Shown here: positions 56,737 to 64,000 of the stretch, piece after piece
Numbering within the stretch: the first letter of the stretch is position 1
Layout of the letters: the number at the start of each line of letters is the position of its first letter
Assembly: GCF_007786445.1 (NCBI RefSeq)
Contig: NZ_VNJI01000002.1
Coordinates: forward strand, 183,075-247,074
Length of the DNA: 64,000 nucleotides
Direction of reading: 5' to 3'
Source of the DNA: Paenibacillus cremeus
Lineage (GTDB): Bacteria > Bacillota > Bacilli > Paenibacillales > NBRC-103111
Made by a program: the position numbers and the translations under genes
The notes under the pieces: model-generated
The model's input: only the letters and a program-made list of their open reading frames with translations
Databases searched by the model: none
Told to the model about the DNA's origin: nothing

Positions 56737-57129
56737 ATGACGCTGGACAAACAAACGAAGAAAGAGCTCTCCGCCGAGTATACGCAAACCTTTCGAGCGA
56801 TGGGAGTCTTTCAAATCCGGAATGTAAAGAACGGCAAAATCTTCGTTGGCGGGAGCATGGATTTGAACGGGTTCAAAAACCGGTTGGAGTTTGGTAAGCA
56901 GATGAACACAAACACGATCTCGGAGCTTCAGCAGGATTGGAATCAATACGGTGGCGAGAGCTTTGTATTCGAGGAGTTGGATCAGATTAAGCCGAAAGAA
57001 GAGCATGCGGGTGACCGGGAGCAAATGAAGAAATACCGCAACGAAGTTGACACGCTCCTGGAGCTGTGGCTTGAGAACCTTCAGCCATATGGGGATAAGG
57101 GGTATAACAGACGGAAGCGGAATGGGTAA
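56737..57129 (+). CDS. GIY-YIG nuclease-domain protein
   Basis: This 130-residue single-domain protein has the GIY-YIG core in variant form: MGVFQIRNVKNGKIFVGGS supplies the two strands, FKNRLEFGKQ the conserved Arg, and the Glu expected later falls near GGESFVFEEL. Stand-alone Bacillota members of this type have no well-defined role. AGGAGGGGAG precedes the ATG. A weak terminator follows. Confidence 0.75.
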   Translation: MTLDKQTKKELSAEYTQTFRAMGVFQIRNVKNGKIFVGGSMDLNGFKNRLEFGKQMNTNTISELQQDWNQYGGESFVFEELDQIKPKEEHAGDREQMKKYRNEVDTLLELWLENLQPYGDKGYNRRKRNG

Positions 57130-57139
57130 AGCAACTTGA

Positions 57140-57169
57140 GAAACTGCCAGAGGAGATCGGTTTCTTTTT
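57140..57169 (+). terminator. Weak terminator after GIY-YIG gene
   Basis: GAAACTG and CGGTTTC form a 7-bp stem with an 11-base loop, followed by TTTTTA. Confidence 0.55.
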
Positions 57170-57185
57170 ATCTTGAGGCTGATTT

Positions 57186-57201
57186 TAAACTTTAAAGTTT
57201 A
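57186..57201. promoter_or_regulatory. 16-bp perfect palindrome before oxidoreductase gene
   Basis: TAAACTTTAAAGTTTA is fully symmetric and lies 28 bases before the GTG start, close to where a -10 would fall relative to TTGAGG at 57174. It is a likely repressor site. Confidence 0.45.
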
Positions 57202-57228
57202 CTTTAAATAGAAGGGAGTTAATACCTA

Positions 57229-58314
57229 GTGAGTAGGTCGGATAAAATTGTTTTCGGTATCATTGGAGGAGGTTGGCGTGCGGAGTTTTATTTGCGCATT
57301 GCGCAAGCGATCCCCTCCCGCTTCGAGGTAGGAGGGATGGTCGTTCGAGATTCCGAGAAAGGCAGGCTGTTGGAGCAGCGTTTCGGTGTAACCACGTTTC
57401 GTACACTGGAGTCGTTGCTGGAGAGCGTGAAGCTGCACTTCGTCGTTGTCTCCGTACCTTGGGCGGTTTGCCCGGGGTATATCGAGCAGCTCGCGGAGCG
57501 GCATATTGCAGTACTTGCAGAGACGCCGCCTGCACCGGATCTGGAGGGGCTAATCCGCCTTCATCGACTCACGGAAGCGGGAGCACGCGTGCAAGTCGCG
57601 GAGCAGTACCCGTTACAGCCGCGTCATCAAGCAATCCTGGCCATCATCAGGTCCGGCTTGCTCGGCGAGATTTCGCATGCCCAGGTGAGTGTGGCGCACG
57701 GTTATCACGGCATTGCAATGATGCGGCAGCTGCTGGGAGCGGGAATGAAGCCGGTGAACATCACCGGACAGCGGTTTACCACTGCCATCACGGCGGGACC
57801 GAGCCGGGCTGGAGCTCCTGCAGAGGAGCGAATGAACTCCTCAAGGCAGGATATCGCGGTGTTCGATTTTGGCGATCAGCAAGGCGTGTTCGATTTTAGT
57901 GGGGACCAGTACTTTTCGTGGATTCGCTCGAATCGCTTGCTCGTCCGGGGGGCCCGTGGGGAAATTGCGCAGGATGAGGTCCGTTATTTGGAGGATTTTC
58001 GTACGCCGATCCATACCCAGCTGCGAAGAATCAATGCGGGTGAGAACGGGAATTTGGAAGGGTATTATTTGAAGGGGATCCAATGCGGAAGCCAGTGGGT
58101 GTATGTCAATCCGTTCGAGCAGGCGAGACTGAGCGATGACGAGCTCGCAGTGGCTACGTGTCTGCTGAAGATGGCGGACTATGCGGGCGGAGGAGATAGC
58201 TTTTATTCCCTGGCGGATGCTTCACAGGATCATTATTTGAGCTTGCTGCTGAATCGTGCGTTGGAAAGCGGCGAGCCCGTTGTTTCCGAGCCGCAGCCTT
58301 GGTCTTTAGATTAG
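57229..58314 (+). CDS. Gfo/Idh/MocA-family oxidoreductase
   Basis: This 361-residue protein has an N-terminal Rossmann fold (FGIIGGGWRAEFYLRIA, HFVVVSVPW) for NAD(P) and a C-terminal alpha/beta sheet domain. The usual catalytic motif E-K-P reads AETPPA (Glu98, Thr99), so the typical Lys is missing, which casts doubt on standard sugar dehydrogenase chemistry. GTG start with GAAGGGAG 11 bases upstream. A palindrome lies upstream, and a promoter for the next gene lies just after its stop, so it is monocistronic. The substrate is unknown. Confidence 0.85.
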   Translation: MSRSDKIVFGIIGGGWRAEFYLRIAQAIPSRFEVGGMVVRDSEKGRLLEQRFGVTTFRTLESLLESVKLHFVVVSVPWAVCPGYIEQLAERHIAVLAETPPAPDLEGLIRLHRLTEAGARVQVAEQYPLQPRHQAILAIIRSGLLGEISHAQVSVAHGYHGIAMMRQLLGAGMKPVNITGQRFTTAITAGPSRAGAPAEERMNSSRQDIAVFDFGDQQGVFDFSGDQYFSWIRSNRLLVRGARGEIAQDEVRYLEDFRTPIHTQLRRINAGENGNLEGYYLKGIQCGSQWVYVNPFEQARLSDDELAVATCLLKMADYAGGGDSFYSLADASQDHYLSLLLNRALESGEPVVSEPQPWSLD

Positions 58315-58322
58315 CTTCGTTT

Positions 58323-58351
58323 TTGCTTACGTTTGGCAAAAATGATACAGT
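58323..58351 (+). promoter_or_regulatory. Extended -10 promoter for the PhnB-like gene
   Basis: TTGCTT, 17 bases, TACAGT with an extended TGA before the -10. The 90-base gap begins right after the oxidoreductase stop. Confidence 0.55.
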
Positions 58352-58404
58352 AGAGGACGAGCACAGTTCTAGTACATAAATGAACCTTGGTGAAGGAGTG
58401 TTGA

Positions 58405-58830
58405 ATGATGTCAGTCGATGCTTACCTGAATTTTAATGGAAATTGTCGTGAGGCTGTAGAATTTTATGCTCAAGTGTTCGGAACGGAAGCGCCGAAATTT
58501 ATGACGTTCGCTGAAGTCCCGCCCAACCCGGAATTCCAACTGCCGGAGGAAGCGAAAAATCTGATCATGCACACGCGCCTGAACATTGCAGGAAGCAACG
58601 TGATGTTTTCGGATGTATTCGCAGGAATGCCTTTCACAGTAGGCAACAACATTAGTCTGGCTTATGTGAATGACGATGGCGCGGCCCTTCACTCCGCATT
58701 CAATCAATTGAAGGATGGCGGTACGGTGCAGATGGAGCTGCAGGAAACGTTTTGGAGCAAAAACTATGGGATGCTAACGGACAAGTTCGGGATTCAGTGG
58801 CAATTCAACCAAGGCATTGGTGAGTTTTAA
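58405..58830 (+). CDS. PhnB-like VOC/glyoxalase-fold protein
   Basis: This 141-residue protein of the 3-demethylubiquinone-methyltransferase-like/PhnB group in the VOC superfamily opens with VDAYLNFNGNCREAVEFYAQ and ends with FWSKNYGMLTDKFGIQWQFN, both family hallmarks. The fold is a paired beta-alpha-beta3 module; the function of this group is mostly unknown. AAGGAGTG precedes tandem ATGs. It has its own promoter. Confidence 0.88.
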   Translation: MMSVDAYLNFNGNCREAVEFYAQVFGTEAPKFMTFAEVPPNPEFQLPEEAKNLIMHTRLNIAGSNVMFSDVFAGMPFTVGNNISLAYVNDDGAALHSAFNQLKDGGTVQMELQETFWSKNYGMLTDKFGIQWQFNQGIGEF

Positions 58831-58874
58831 TCAAGAGGTTCAAGGCAATAAGGCAATACAGATACAAATCACAG

Positions 58875-59017
58875 CGATTCCCTAAAGGACAGCTGCAGAT
58901 GGTGCTGATCGCCCGGGCACTGGTCAAAGAGCTGCGGGGATTGATTATGGACAAGCCGGAGTCGGGACGGTTTACGGCATCCTGCCTACGGAGCTGGTCC
59001 AGCCTTTGAAGCTTATG
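58875..59017 (+). pseudogene. Remnant of an ABC transporter ATPase
   Basis: One frame reads KGQLQMVLIARALVKELRGL then IMDKPES, a clear match to the signature-Walker B stretch of iron-siderophore-type ABC ATPases (GGQLQ, IARALV, LDEPES). The signature has lost Ser-Gly and the Walker B Glu is Lys. The frame then shifts near 58970, and a second frame reads VYGILPTELVQPLKLM before a stop. No start, Walker A or ribosome site remains. It is a decayed gene fragment in the 415-base gap before livJ. Confidence 0.7.
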
Positions 59018-59033
59018 TAAATATATTATTGCG

Positions 59034-59070
59034 ATAGACTGGTGCTTACGCGCTGGTCTATTCTTTTTTT
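59034..59070 (+). terminator. Terminator before the liv operon
   Basis: ATAGACTGGTGC and GCGCTGGTCTAT form a 12-bp stem with three G-T pairs and a TTAC loop, followed by seven T. It may have belonged to the decayed ATPase gene. Confidence 0.75.
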
Positions 59071-59245
59071 CTATAAATTTTATATTAAAAAACTATTAAG
59101 CTAGATGTCGAAAAATATAGACAACCTATAAAGTTTGTTATACTATAATTGACAATTGGTTAATTAATTGTTTTGGGCCAAGTTTATCTCGTTTATGTAA
59201 TTTTTACATAAATCCAATCTACTAATTTTTTGATGGGGGACACAC
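59071..59245 (+). promoter_or_regulatory. AT-rich control region of the liv operon
   Basis: TAGACA (59118) and TACTAT (59141) are 17 bases apart, with TATAAT overlapping at 59144, so a promoter is likely here although the exact -10 is unclear. CAATTGGTTAATTAATTG just downstream is nearly symmetric and may be an operator. Confidence 0.4.
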
Positions 59246-60436
59246 ATGAAAAAGAATTTTTTCGGTAAAGTAGCATATTCGGTCATGAGCGCATCTTTGA
59301 TCGCAGGCTTGCTCGCGGGCTGCGGAGCGGCAGGAAGCAAATCCGGCGGCGCGTCCGGCGATGTGATCAAGATCGGTGCGAACCTGGAGCTTTCGGGCCC
59401 TGTAGCTTCCTATGGTCAATCCATCGCACAAGGGATTGAGCTCGGAGCGGAAGAAATTAACAAAAACGGCGGCATCAACGGTAAGAAAATCGAGATCGTG
59501 AAAGCGGACAACAAGTCCGATGCAGCCGAGGCAACGAACGCAGCGATCAAATTGACTAGCCAAGATAAAGTAGCAGCGATTATCGGTGCAGCAACAAGCG
59601 GTGACACGGTAGCTCAAGTCCAGATCGCGACAGATAACAAAACCGTATTGCTGACGCCATCTGGTACAAGCCCTAACGTCACGGTAGGCAATGGCGGCAA
59701 GCTTAACGACTACATCTTCCGCACATGCTTCATCGATCCTTTCCAAGGCAACGTGGCAGCGAACTTCGCCGCAAAAGAGCTGAAGGTTAAGAAAGCGGCC
59801 ATCTTCGCAGACAGCGCAAGTGACTATGCCAAAGGTCTTGCAGCAGCCTTCAAGGACACCTTCTCCAAAGCCGGCGGCTCGGTTGTCGCTCAAGAATCTT
59901 ATGTTGCGAAAGATACAGACTTCCGTGCAACCTTGACGCGAATCAAAGCATCGAATCCGGAATTTGTATTCATCCCTGGTTACTATGAAGAAGTGGGCTT
60001 GATCATCAAGCAAGCTCGTGAAATGGGCATCACCGTTCCATTCATGGGCGGAGACGGCTGGGATTCGCCTAAGCTCGTAGAGCTGGCTGGCGCAGCGGCA
60101 CTCGACAACACGTTCATCACGAACCACTACTCTTCCGAAGATCCAGACAAGACGATCCAAAACTTTGTAACTGCGTTCAAAGGCAAGTACAACAGCAAAT
60201 CCCCAGATGCGTTCAATGCATTGGGCTACGATTCGATCTACTTGCTGGCTGACGCCATCAAGCGTGCAGGCTCGACCGATGGCGCGAAGATCAAAGACGC
60301 AATGGCCCAAACGAAGGATCTGCAGCTCGTTTCCGGTAAAATCACATTCGACGCGCAGCACAATCCAATCAAAACCGCTACCGTATTGGAATACAAAGGC
60401 GGCAAGCAAGTATTTAAAACAAAGGTTAATCCATAA
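59246..60436 (+). CDS. livJ: Branched-chain amino acid ABC transporter binding lipoprotein
   Basis: This 396-residue periplasmic-binding-type lipoprotein for leucine/isoleucine/valine or related amino acids has the lipobox LLAGC (Cys about 26), a Gly/Ser linker and the LivJ fold (IKIGANLELSGPVASYGQSI; IIGAATSGDTVAQVQIATDN; FNALGYDSIYLLADAIKRAG). GATGGGGG precedes the ATG. It is first in a complete livJHMGF operon and is followed by a strong hairpin. The true ligand cannot be deduced from the fold alone. Confidence 0.92.
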   Translation: MKKNFFGKVAYSVMSASLIAGLLAGCGAAGSKSGGASGDVIKIGANLELSGPVASYGQSIAQGIELGAEEINKNGGINGKKIEIVKADNKSDAAEATNAAIKLTSQDKVAAIIGAATSGDTVAQVQIATDNKTVLLTPSGTSPNVTVGNGGKLNDYIFRTCFIDPFQGNVAANFAAKELKVKKAAIFADSASDYAKGLAAAFKDTFSKAGGSVVAQESYVAKDTDFRATLTRIKASNPEFVFIPGYYEEVGLIIKQAREMGITVPFMGGDGWDSPKLVELAGAAALDNTFITNHYSSEDPDKTIQNFVTAFKGKYNSKSPDAFNALGYDSIYLLADAIKRAGSTDGAKIKDAMAQTKDLQLVSGKITFDAQHNPIKTATVLEYKGGKQVFKTKVNP

Positions 60437-60444
60437 TACAAGTT

Positions 60445-60475
60445 AAATGGGTGGGGGAATCTCCCCTGCCCATTT
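60445..60475 (+). terminator. Stable hairpin between livJ and livH
   Basis: AAATGGGTGGGGGA and TCCCCTGCCCATTT form a 14-bp stem with two wobble pairs and a 3-base loop, then CATTTTC. It is probably a partial terminator or mRNA 3' stabiliser, as seen after the other binding-protein gene at 51262. Confidence 0.7.
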
Positions 60476-60499
60476 CATTTTCAGAAAGGAATGGACACC

Positions 60500-61375
60500 A
60501 TGGACTGGATCCAGCAGATCGTTAACGGCATATCGCTAGGCAGTATTTACGCGCTGATTGCTCTAGGCTATACGATGGTTTACGGTATCATTCGACTCAT
60601 CAACTTTGCACACGGCGATGTGTTCATGGTCGGCGCGTTTATTGGCTTCTATGCTATTGAAGGCGCGGGCCTCGGCTTCTTCCCTGCACTTCTTCTCGCA
60701 ATGTTCATTTGCGCAGTGCTTGGGGTTGTGATTGAACGAGTCGCTTATAAACGATTGCGAGGGGCCAGCCGGATTGCGGCGCTGATTACCGCGATCGGGG
60801 TTTCCCTTCTGATCGAGTACGGCACGATTTACTTGCGCGGCGCACAGCCGGAAGCTTTTCCTAACGTATTTCCGCAAACGAGCTTTCATTTTCTTGGAGC
60901 GACGATCAGCAGCACTTCGATCTTCATTCTTTCCGTGTCGGTCGCTTTAATGCTCATCCTGCAATTCGTTGTACGCCGCACTAAAATCGGGAAGGCAATG
61001 CGTGCGGTATCCCACGATGCTGATGCAGCGCGTTTGATGGGGATTAACGTGGACCGGACGATTTCGGCTACCTTTGCTATCGGCTCCGCATTGGCTGGGG
61101 CTGCAGGCGTCATTTTCGGGATCTATTATACCAAGATCGAACCGCTCATGGGCGTGATCCCAGGCTTGAAAGCTTTCGTAGCTGCCGTGCTTGGCGGGAT
61201 CGGGATTATTCCAGGCGCTGCGATCGGCGGCTTGGTTCTGGGCTTGGTCGAGACGCTGGTCAGCGCCCTGGGCTACTCCAACTGGAGAGATGCAGCGGCA
61301 TTTATCATCCTGATTCTCATCCTGATCTTAAAACCTTCAGGGATCTTGGGCAAAAATTCCCGAGAGAAAGTGTAG
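60500..61375 (+). CDS. livH: Branched-chain amino acid ABC transporter permease LivH
   Basis: This 291-residue permease has about eight hydrophobic helices, with hallmarks ALGYTMVYGIIRLINFAHGD near the start and AVLGGIGIIPGAAIGGLVLG late. The ATG at 60500 is preferred, about 10 bases after AAAGGA; an ATG at 60491 directly abuts that site. It pairs with LivM. Confidence 0.94.
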   Translation: MDWIQQIVNGISLGSIYALIALGYTMVYGIIRLINFAHGDVFMVGAFIGFYAIEGAGLGFFPALLLAMFICAVLGVVIERVAYKRLRGASRIAALITAIGVSLLIEYGTIYLRGAQPEAFPNVFPQTSFHFLGATISSTSIFILSVSVALMLILQFVVRRTKIGKAMRAVSHDADAARLMGINVDRTISATFAIGSALAGAAGVIFGIYYTKIEPLMGVIPGLKAFVAAVLGGIGIIPGAAIGGLVLGLVETLVSALGYSNWRDAAAFIILILILILKPSGILGKNSREKV

Positions 61376-61388
61376 GTGACGCGCACAG

Positions 61389-62336
61389 ATGAAAAAATCG
61401 AACGGATTTTGGCTGTACCTTATTACTTCCGTGATTGTTTATGGTCTCGTACAAATGCTGATCAGCACGGAAATGTTGAATCCTTTTTATACGAATACGC
61501 TGATTTATATTGTGATTAACATCATTCTCGCGGTCAGCTTACATCTGGTTATCGGGATTACGGGCCAATTCTCTATTGGACACGCAGGTTTTCTGGCGGT
61601 TGGCGCTTATGCGGCTGCGATTTGCACGAAGCTGAGCGTTCCGTTTCCGCTGGCCTTGGCTGTGGGGGGCGTCGCAGCGGCGTTAGCAGGGCTCCTGGTA
61701 GGGATTCCGAGCTTGCGTCTGAAGGGCGACTACTTGGCGATTGCGACACTGGGCTTCGGCGAGATCATCCGGATTGTCTTTGTTAATATCGAGTATGTAG
61801 GCGGCGCGGCCGGGATGCAGGTCTCCCATTTGACCAATTGGTCTTATGCGTTCATTTGTCTGTTTATCACACTGCTCGTCATCATGAACTTCACCAATTC
61901 CACGCATGGGCGGGCATGCATCTCGATCCGGGAAAATGAGATTGCTGCGGATGCGATGGGCATCAACACGACCTATTACAAAGTGGCTGCGTTTGCTATC
62001 GGTGCGTTTTTTGCCGGGATTGCCGGGGGCTTGTACTCGCATAACTTCTATATCATTCAACCGACGAACTTCGGCTTTTTGAAATCGTTCGATATCTTGA
62101 TCTTCGTCGTGCTTGGCGGGCTGGGCAGCTTGTCGGGAGCGGTATTCGCAGCGATTTTGATGACGATCGTCTCGACATTCCTGCAAGGCTACCCGGAAAC
62201 TCGGATGGTCATATACAGTATCGTACTCATCATTGTAATGCTGTATCGTCCGTCGGGCCTGATGGGGACCAAAGAAATTACCTCCTACTTAGGCAAGTGG
62301 ACAGGTGGCAAAGGAGGACGCGCAAGTGGCAAATAA
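61389..62336 (+). CDS. livM: Branched-chain amino acid ABC transporter permease LivM
   Basis: This 315-residue second permease has hallmarks GITGQFSIGHAGFLAVGAYA, LKGDYLAIATLGFGEIIRI and VVLGGLGSLSGAVFAAI. It begins 13 bases after livH and overlaps livG by 11 bases. About nine hydrophobic segments are visible, with a Gly/Lys-rich C-terminal tail. Confidence 0.94.
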   Translation: MKKSNGFWLYLITSVIVYGLVQMLISTEMLNPFYTNTLIYIVINIILAVSLHLVIGITGQFSIGHAGFLAVGAYAAAICTKLSVPFPLALAVGGVAAALAGLLVGIPSLRLKGDYLAIATLGFGEIIRIVFVNIEYVGGAAGMQVSHLTNWSYAFICLFITLLVIMNFTNSTHGRACISIRENEIAADAMGINTTYYKVAAFAIGAFFAGIAGGLYSHNFYIIQPTNFGFLKSFDILIFVVLGGLGSLSGAVFAAILMTIVSTFLQGYPETRMVIYSIVLIIVMLYRPSGLMGTKEITSYLGKWTGGKGGRASGK

Positions 62337-63114
62337 ACCGTTGCTTCAGGTGAAGGATGCTGGCATTCAATTTGGCGGCTTAAAGGCGGTTTCCGGCTTT
62401 AATCTGGAAATTCATCAAGGCGAGCTGATCGGGCTGATCGGGCCGAACGGCGCGGGGAAGACGACGAGCTTTAACCTGCTGACGGGCGTCTATGTTCCAA
62501 CTGAAGGCGATATCGTGTTCGATGGTTCACGGCTGAATGGCCTGGCACCGTACCAAATTACGCGAAAAGGGATCAGCCGGACGTTCCAGAACATTCGTCT
62601 CTTTAGCGAGATGACGGTGCTCGACAACGTAAAGGTTGCTTACCACTCGCTGGCTAAGCATTCGATGCTGAGCTCGATGCTGCGGCTCTCCAGCCATTTT
62701 GCCGGGGAGAAGGAGATTGAGGAAAAGGCGCTGCAATTTCTGCGCATTTTCCAGCTGGAATCCTATCGGGATGAAATCGCGAAAAACCTGCCTTATGGGC
62801 AGCAGAGACGTTTAGAGATCGCACGTGCGCTTGCCGCGGGACCGAAGCTGCTGCTGCTTGACGAGCCGGCGGCGGGGATGAACCCGCAGGAAACGCACCA
62901 GCTTATGGAGCTGATTGCCTTTATTCGCAAGGAGTTCCAATTGACCGTGCTGCTGATCGAGCATGATATGAAGCTGGTCATGGGCATTTGCGAACGGATT
63001 TACGTATTGGATCATGGACAGCTGATTGCACAGGGAACACCGGATGAAATCCGCAGTCATCCTAAGGTCATCGAGGCCTATTTGGGTGAGGAGGTGACGA
63101 GCGGCGATGCTTAA
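62326..63114 (+). CDS. livG: Branched-chain amino acid ABC transporter ATPase LivG
   Basis: This 262-residue ATPase has Walker A GPNGAGKTT, the family motif GISRTFQNIRLFSEMTVLDN, signature LPYGQQRRLEIARAL, Walker B LLLLDEPAAGMNP and the switch His in LIEHDM. The GTG at 62326 is set by AAGGAGG 8 bases upstream; an earlier GTG at 62305 precedes that site. It overlaps livM and livF. Confidence 0.95.
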   Translation: MANKPLLQVKDAGIQFGGLKAVSGFNLEIHQGELIGLIGPNGAGKTTSFNLLTGVYVPTEGDIVFDGSRLNGLAPYQITRKGISRTFQNIRLFSEMTVLDNVKVAYHSLAKHSMLSSMLRLSSHFAGEKEIEEKALQFLRIFQLESYRDEIAKNLPYGQQRRLEIARALAAGPKLLLLDEPAAGMNPQETHQLMELIAFIRKEFQLTVLLIEHDMKLVMGICERIYVLDHGQLIAQGTPDEIRSHPKVIEAYLGEEVTSGDA

Positions 63115-63814
63115 AGTCGATAACATTGATGTGTATTATGGCAATATTCAAGCGCTCAAGGGCGTCTCGCTGGATGTCGAGCAAGGGGAGATCGTGACCC
63201 TGATCGGCGCCAACGGAGCGGGAAAAAGCACGCTGCTCAAAGCCTTGTCCGGTCTGCTCAAGCCGAAGAATGGGGATATCCACTACTTGGGCGGATCGAT
63301 CTCCGGTAAACCTGCACAAGAAATTGTGAAGGCGGGCATCTCGCACATTCCGGAAGGCCGTCGCGTATTTGCCAACATGTCGGTCGAAGAAAACCTGGAG
63401 CTGGGTGCTTACTTAAGGAACGATAAGCAGGGCATCCGTGAAGATATCGATAAGGTATATGCCTTGTTTCCAAGACTGCTCGAGCGGCGTAAGCAGCTGT
63501 CCGGTACCTTGTCCGGCGGCGAACAGCAAATGCTGGCGATGGGGCGGGCACTGATGGCGCGTCCGAAGCTGCTGCTGCTGGATGAGCCTTCGATGGGTCT
63601 GGCTCCGCTGCTGGTCAAAACGATTTTCGAAATCATCGTTGAAATTAACCGCACCGGCACGACCATCCTGCTCGTCGAGCAGAACGCCAACATGGCGCTT
63701 TCGATCGCGCACCGCGCTTACGTTATTGAAACCGGGAAAGTCGTCATCTCAGGTACGGCTGCAGAGCTGCAGGCTAGTGACCAGGTGAAGCAGGCTTACC
63801 TTGGCGGTCATTAA
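63107..63814 (+). CDS. livF: Branched-chain amino acid ABC transporter ATPase LivF
   Basis: This 235-residue ATPase has Walker A GANGAGKST, GISHIPEGRRVFANMSVEEN (LivF hallmark), signature LSGGEQQMLAMGRAL, Walker B LLLLDEPSMGLAP and the H-loop replaced by VEQN, as usual for LivF. It overlaps livG by 8 bases, with GGTGAGGAGGTG as ribosome site. It ends the operon. Confidence 0.95.
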   Translation: MLKVDNIDVYYGNIQALKGVSLDVEQGEIVTLIGANGAGKSTLLKALSGLLKPKNGDIHYLGGSISGKPAQEIVKAGISHIPEGRRVFANMSVEENLELGAYLRNDKQGIREDIDKVYALFPRLLERRKQLSGTLSGGEQQMLAMGRALMARPKLLLLDEPSMGLAPLLVKTIFEIIVEINRTGTTILLVEQNANMALSIAHRAYVIETGKVVISGTAAELQASDQVKQAYLGGH

Positions 63815-63824
63815 GGTTTATAGG

Positions 63825-63852
63825 GGACGGTCTCTGCGGAGATCGTCCTTTT
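63825..63852 (+). terminator. Terminator of the liv operon
   Basis: GGACGGTCTC, loop TGCG, GAGATCGTCC form a 10-bp stem with one G-T pair, then four T. Confidence 0.82.
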
Positions 63853-64000
63853 AACACTTATAAGCTATCTTTTTTTTCTACAGCGGAATAACCAACACAC
63901 TATGTTTGTTTTCAAGTTTTTGAAGGTATGCTAAGGGATCTTTTCTAAATCTTCTTCGAAGTACACTTTCGTTCAGTCTGTTGTTCCATCTTTTCTTTTG
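63853..64000. other. AT-rich window end, no feature seen
   Basis: No reading frame with a ribosome site, no RNA gene and no clear promoter can be supported in the last 148 bases. Confidence 0.5.

Noticed and set aside
59222..60409. A 395-codon minus-strand open frame
   Set aside because: It is antisense to livJ, which has a signal peptide, lipobox and full family motifs. The antisense translation is Cys/Arg-rich and unlike a protein family.

Overview
The window looks like a chromosomal segment of a spore-forming, Paenibacillus-like member of the Bacillota. Evidence: strong AGGAGG-type ribosome sites with many TTG and GTG starts; an alpha/beta small acid-soluble spore protein behind a sigma-G-type promoter; a CotH spore-coat kinase; a ParE/ParC pair; a tandem DynA-type dynamin; and stalk (copper-amine-oxidase N-terminal-like) domains on secreted proteins. 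The genus is inferred from gene content only. I saw no rRNA, tRNA, CRISPR array, prophage or insertion sequence.

Layout. 1-7.3 kb: an overlapping pair made of a membrane-anchored protein and a short FtsH-like protease, then cell-wall genes (amidase, GerMN lipoprotein, a 910-residue SLH protein with nine internal repeats). 7.4-12.4 kb: endonuclease III, a small protein, a long inverted repeat and the tandem dynamin. 12.4-21 kb: a heterodimeric ABC exporter behind a dyad-rich leader, an M23/LysM/G5 wall protein, an SGNH hydrolase and an ABC-2 transporter. 21-29.2 kb: parE-parC, a MarR regulator with a palindromic operator, and on the minus strand an RluA synthase, an rRNA-methylase-like protein and a PrsA-type foldase. 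29.4-35.7 kb: the glycogen operon glgBCDA followed by an acidic small protein and a truncated HAD gene. 35.8-41.5 kb: spore protein, aldose epimerase, MsrAB, a Gly-Ser/Thr-basic triplet-repeat protein next to CotH, and a CLC-F-like transporter. 41.7-48.3 kb: arginine and proline catabolism (arginase, ornithine aminotransferase, a second arginase lacking a metal ligand, proline dehydrogenase, P5C dehydrogenase) with a LysR regulator and repeated operator-like sequences. 48.5-56.1 kb: an M20 amidohydrolase with a complete dipeptide-type ABC transporter and a second LysR gene. 56.1-58.8 kb: small accessory genes. 58.9-59.0 kb: a decayed ABC ATPase. 59.2-63.8 kb: a branched-chain amino acid ABC transporter (livJHMGF).

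How the parts may work together. The roc-like operon turns arginine into ornithine and urea, then ornithine and proline converge on glutamate through P5C. The adjacent peptide importer and amidohydrolase, and the downstream liv operon, make the right-hand 22 kb largely an amino-acid and peptide utilisation region. The points most worth a second look are the CotH/triplet-repeat pair, the split-looking FtsH pair, the degenerate second arginase, the shared operator sequences in the roc cluster, a leader hairpin that recurs at three unlinked genes, and the nine-repeat SLH protein.
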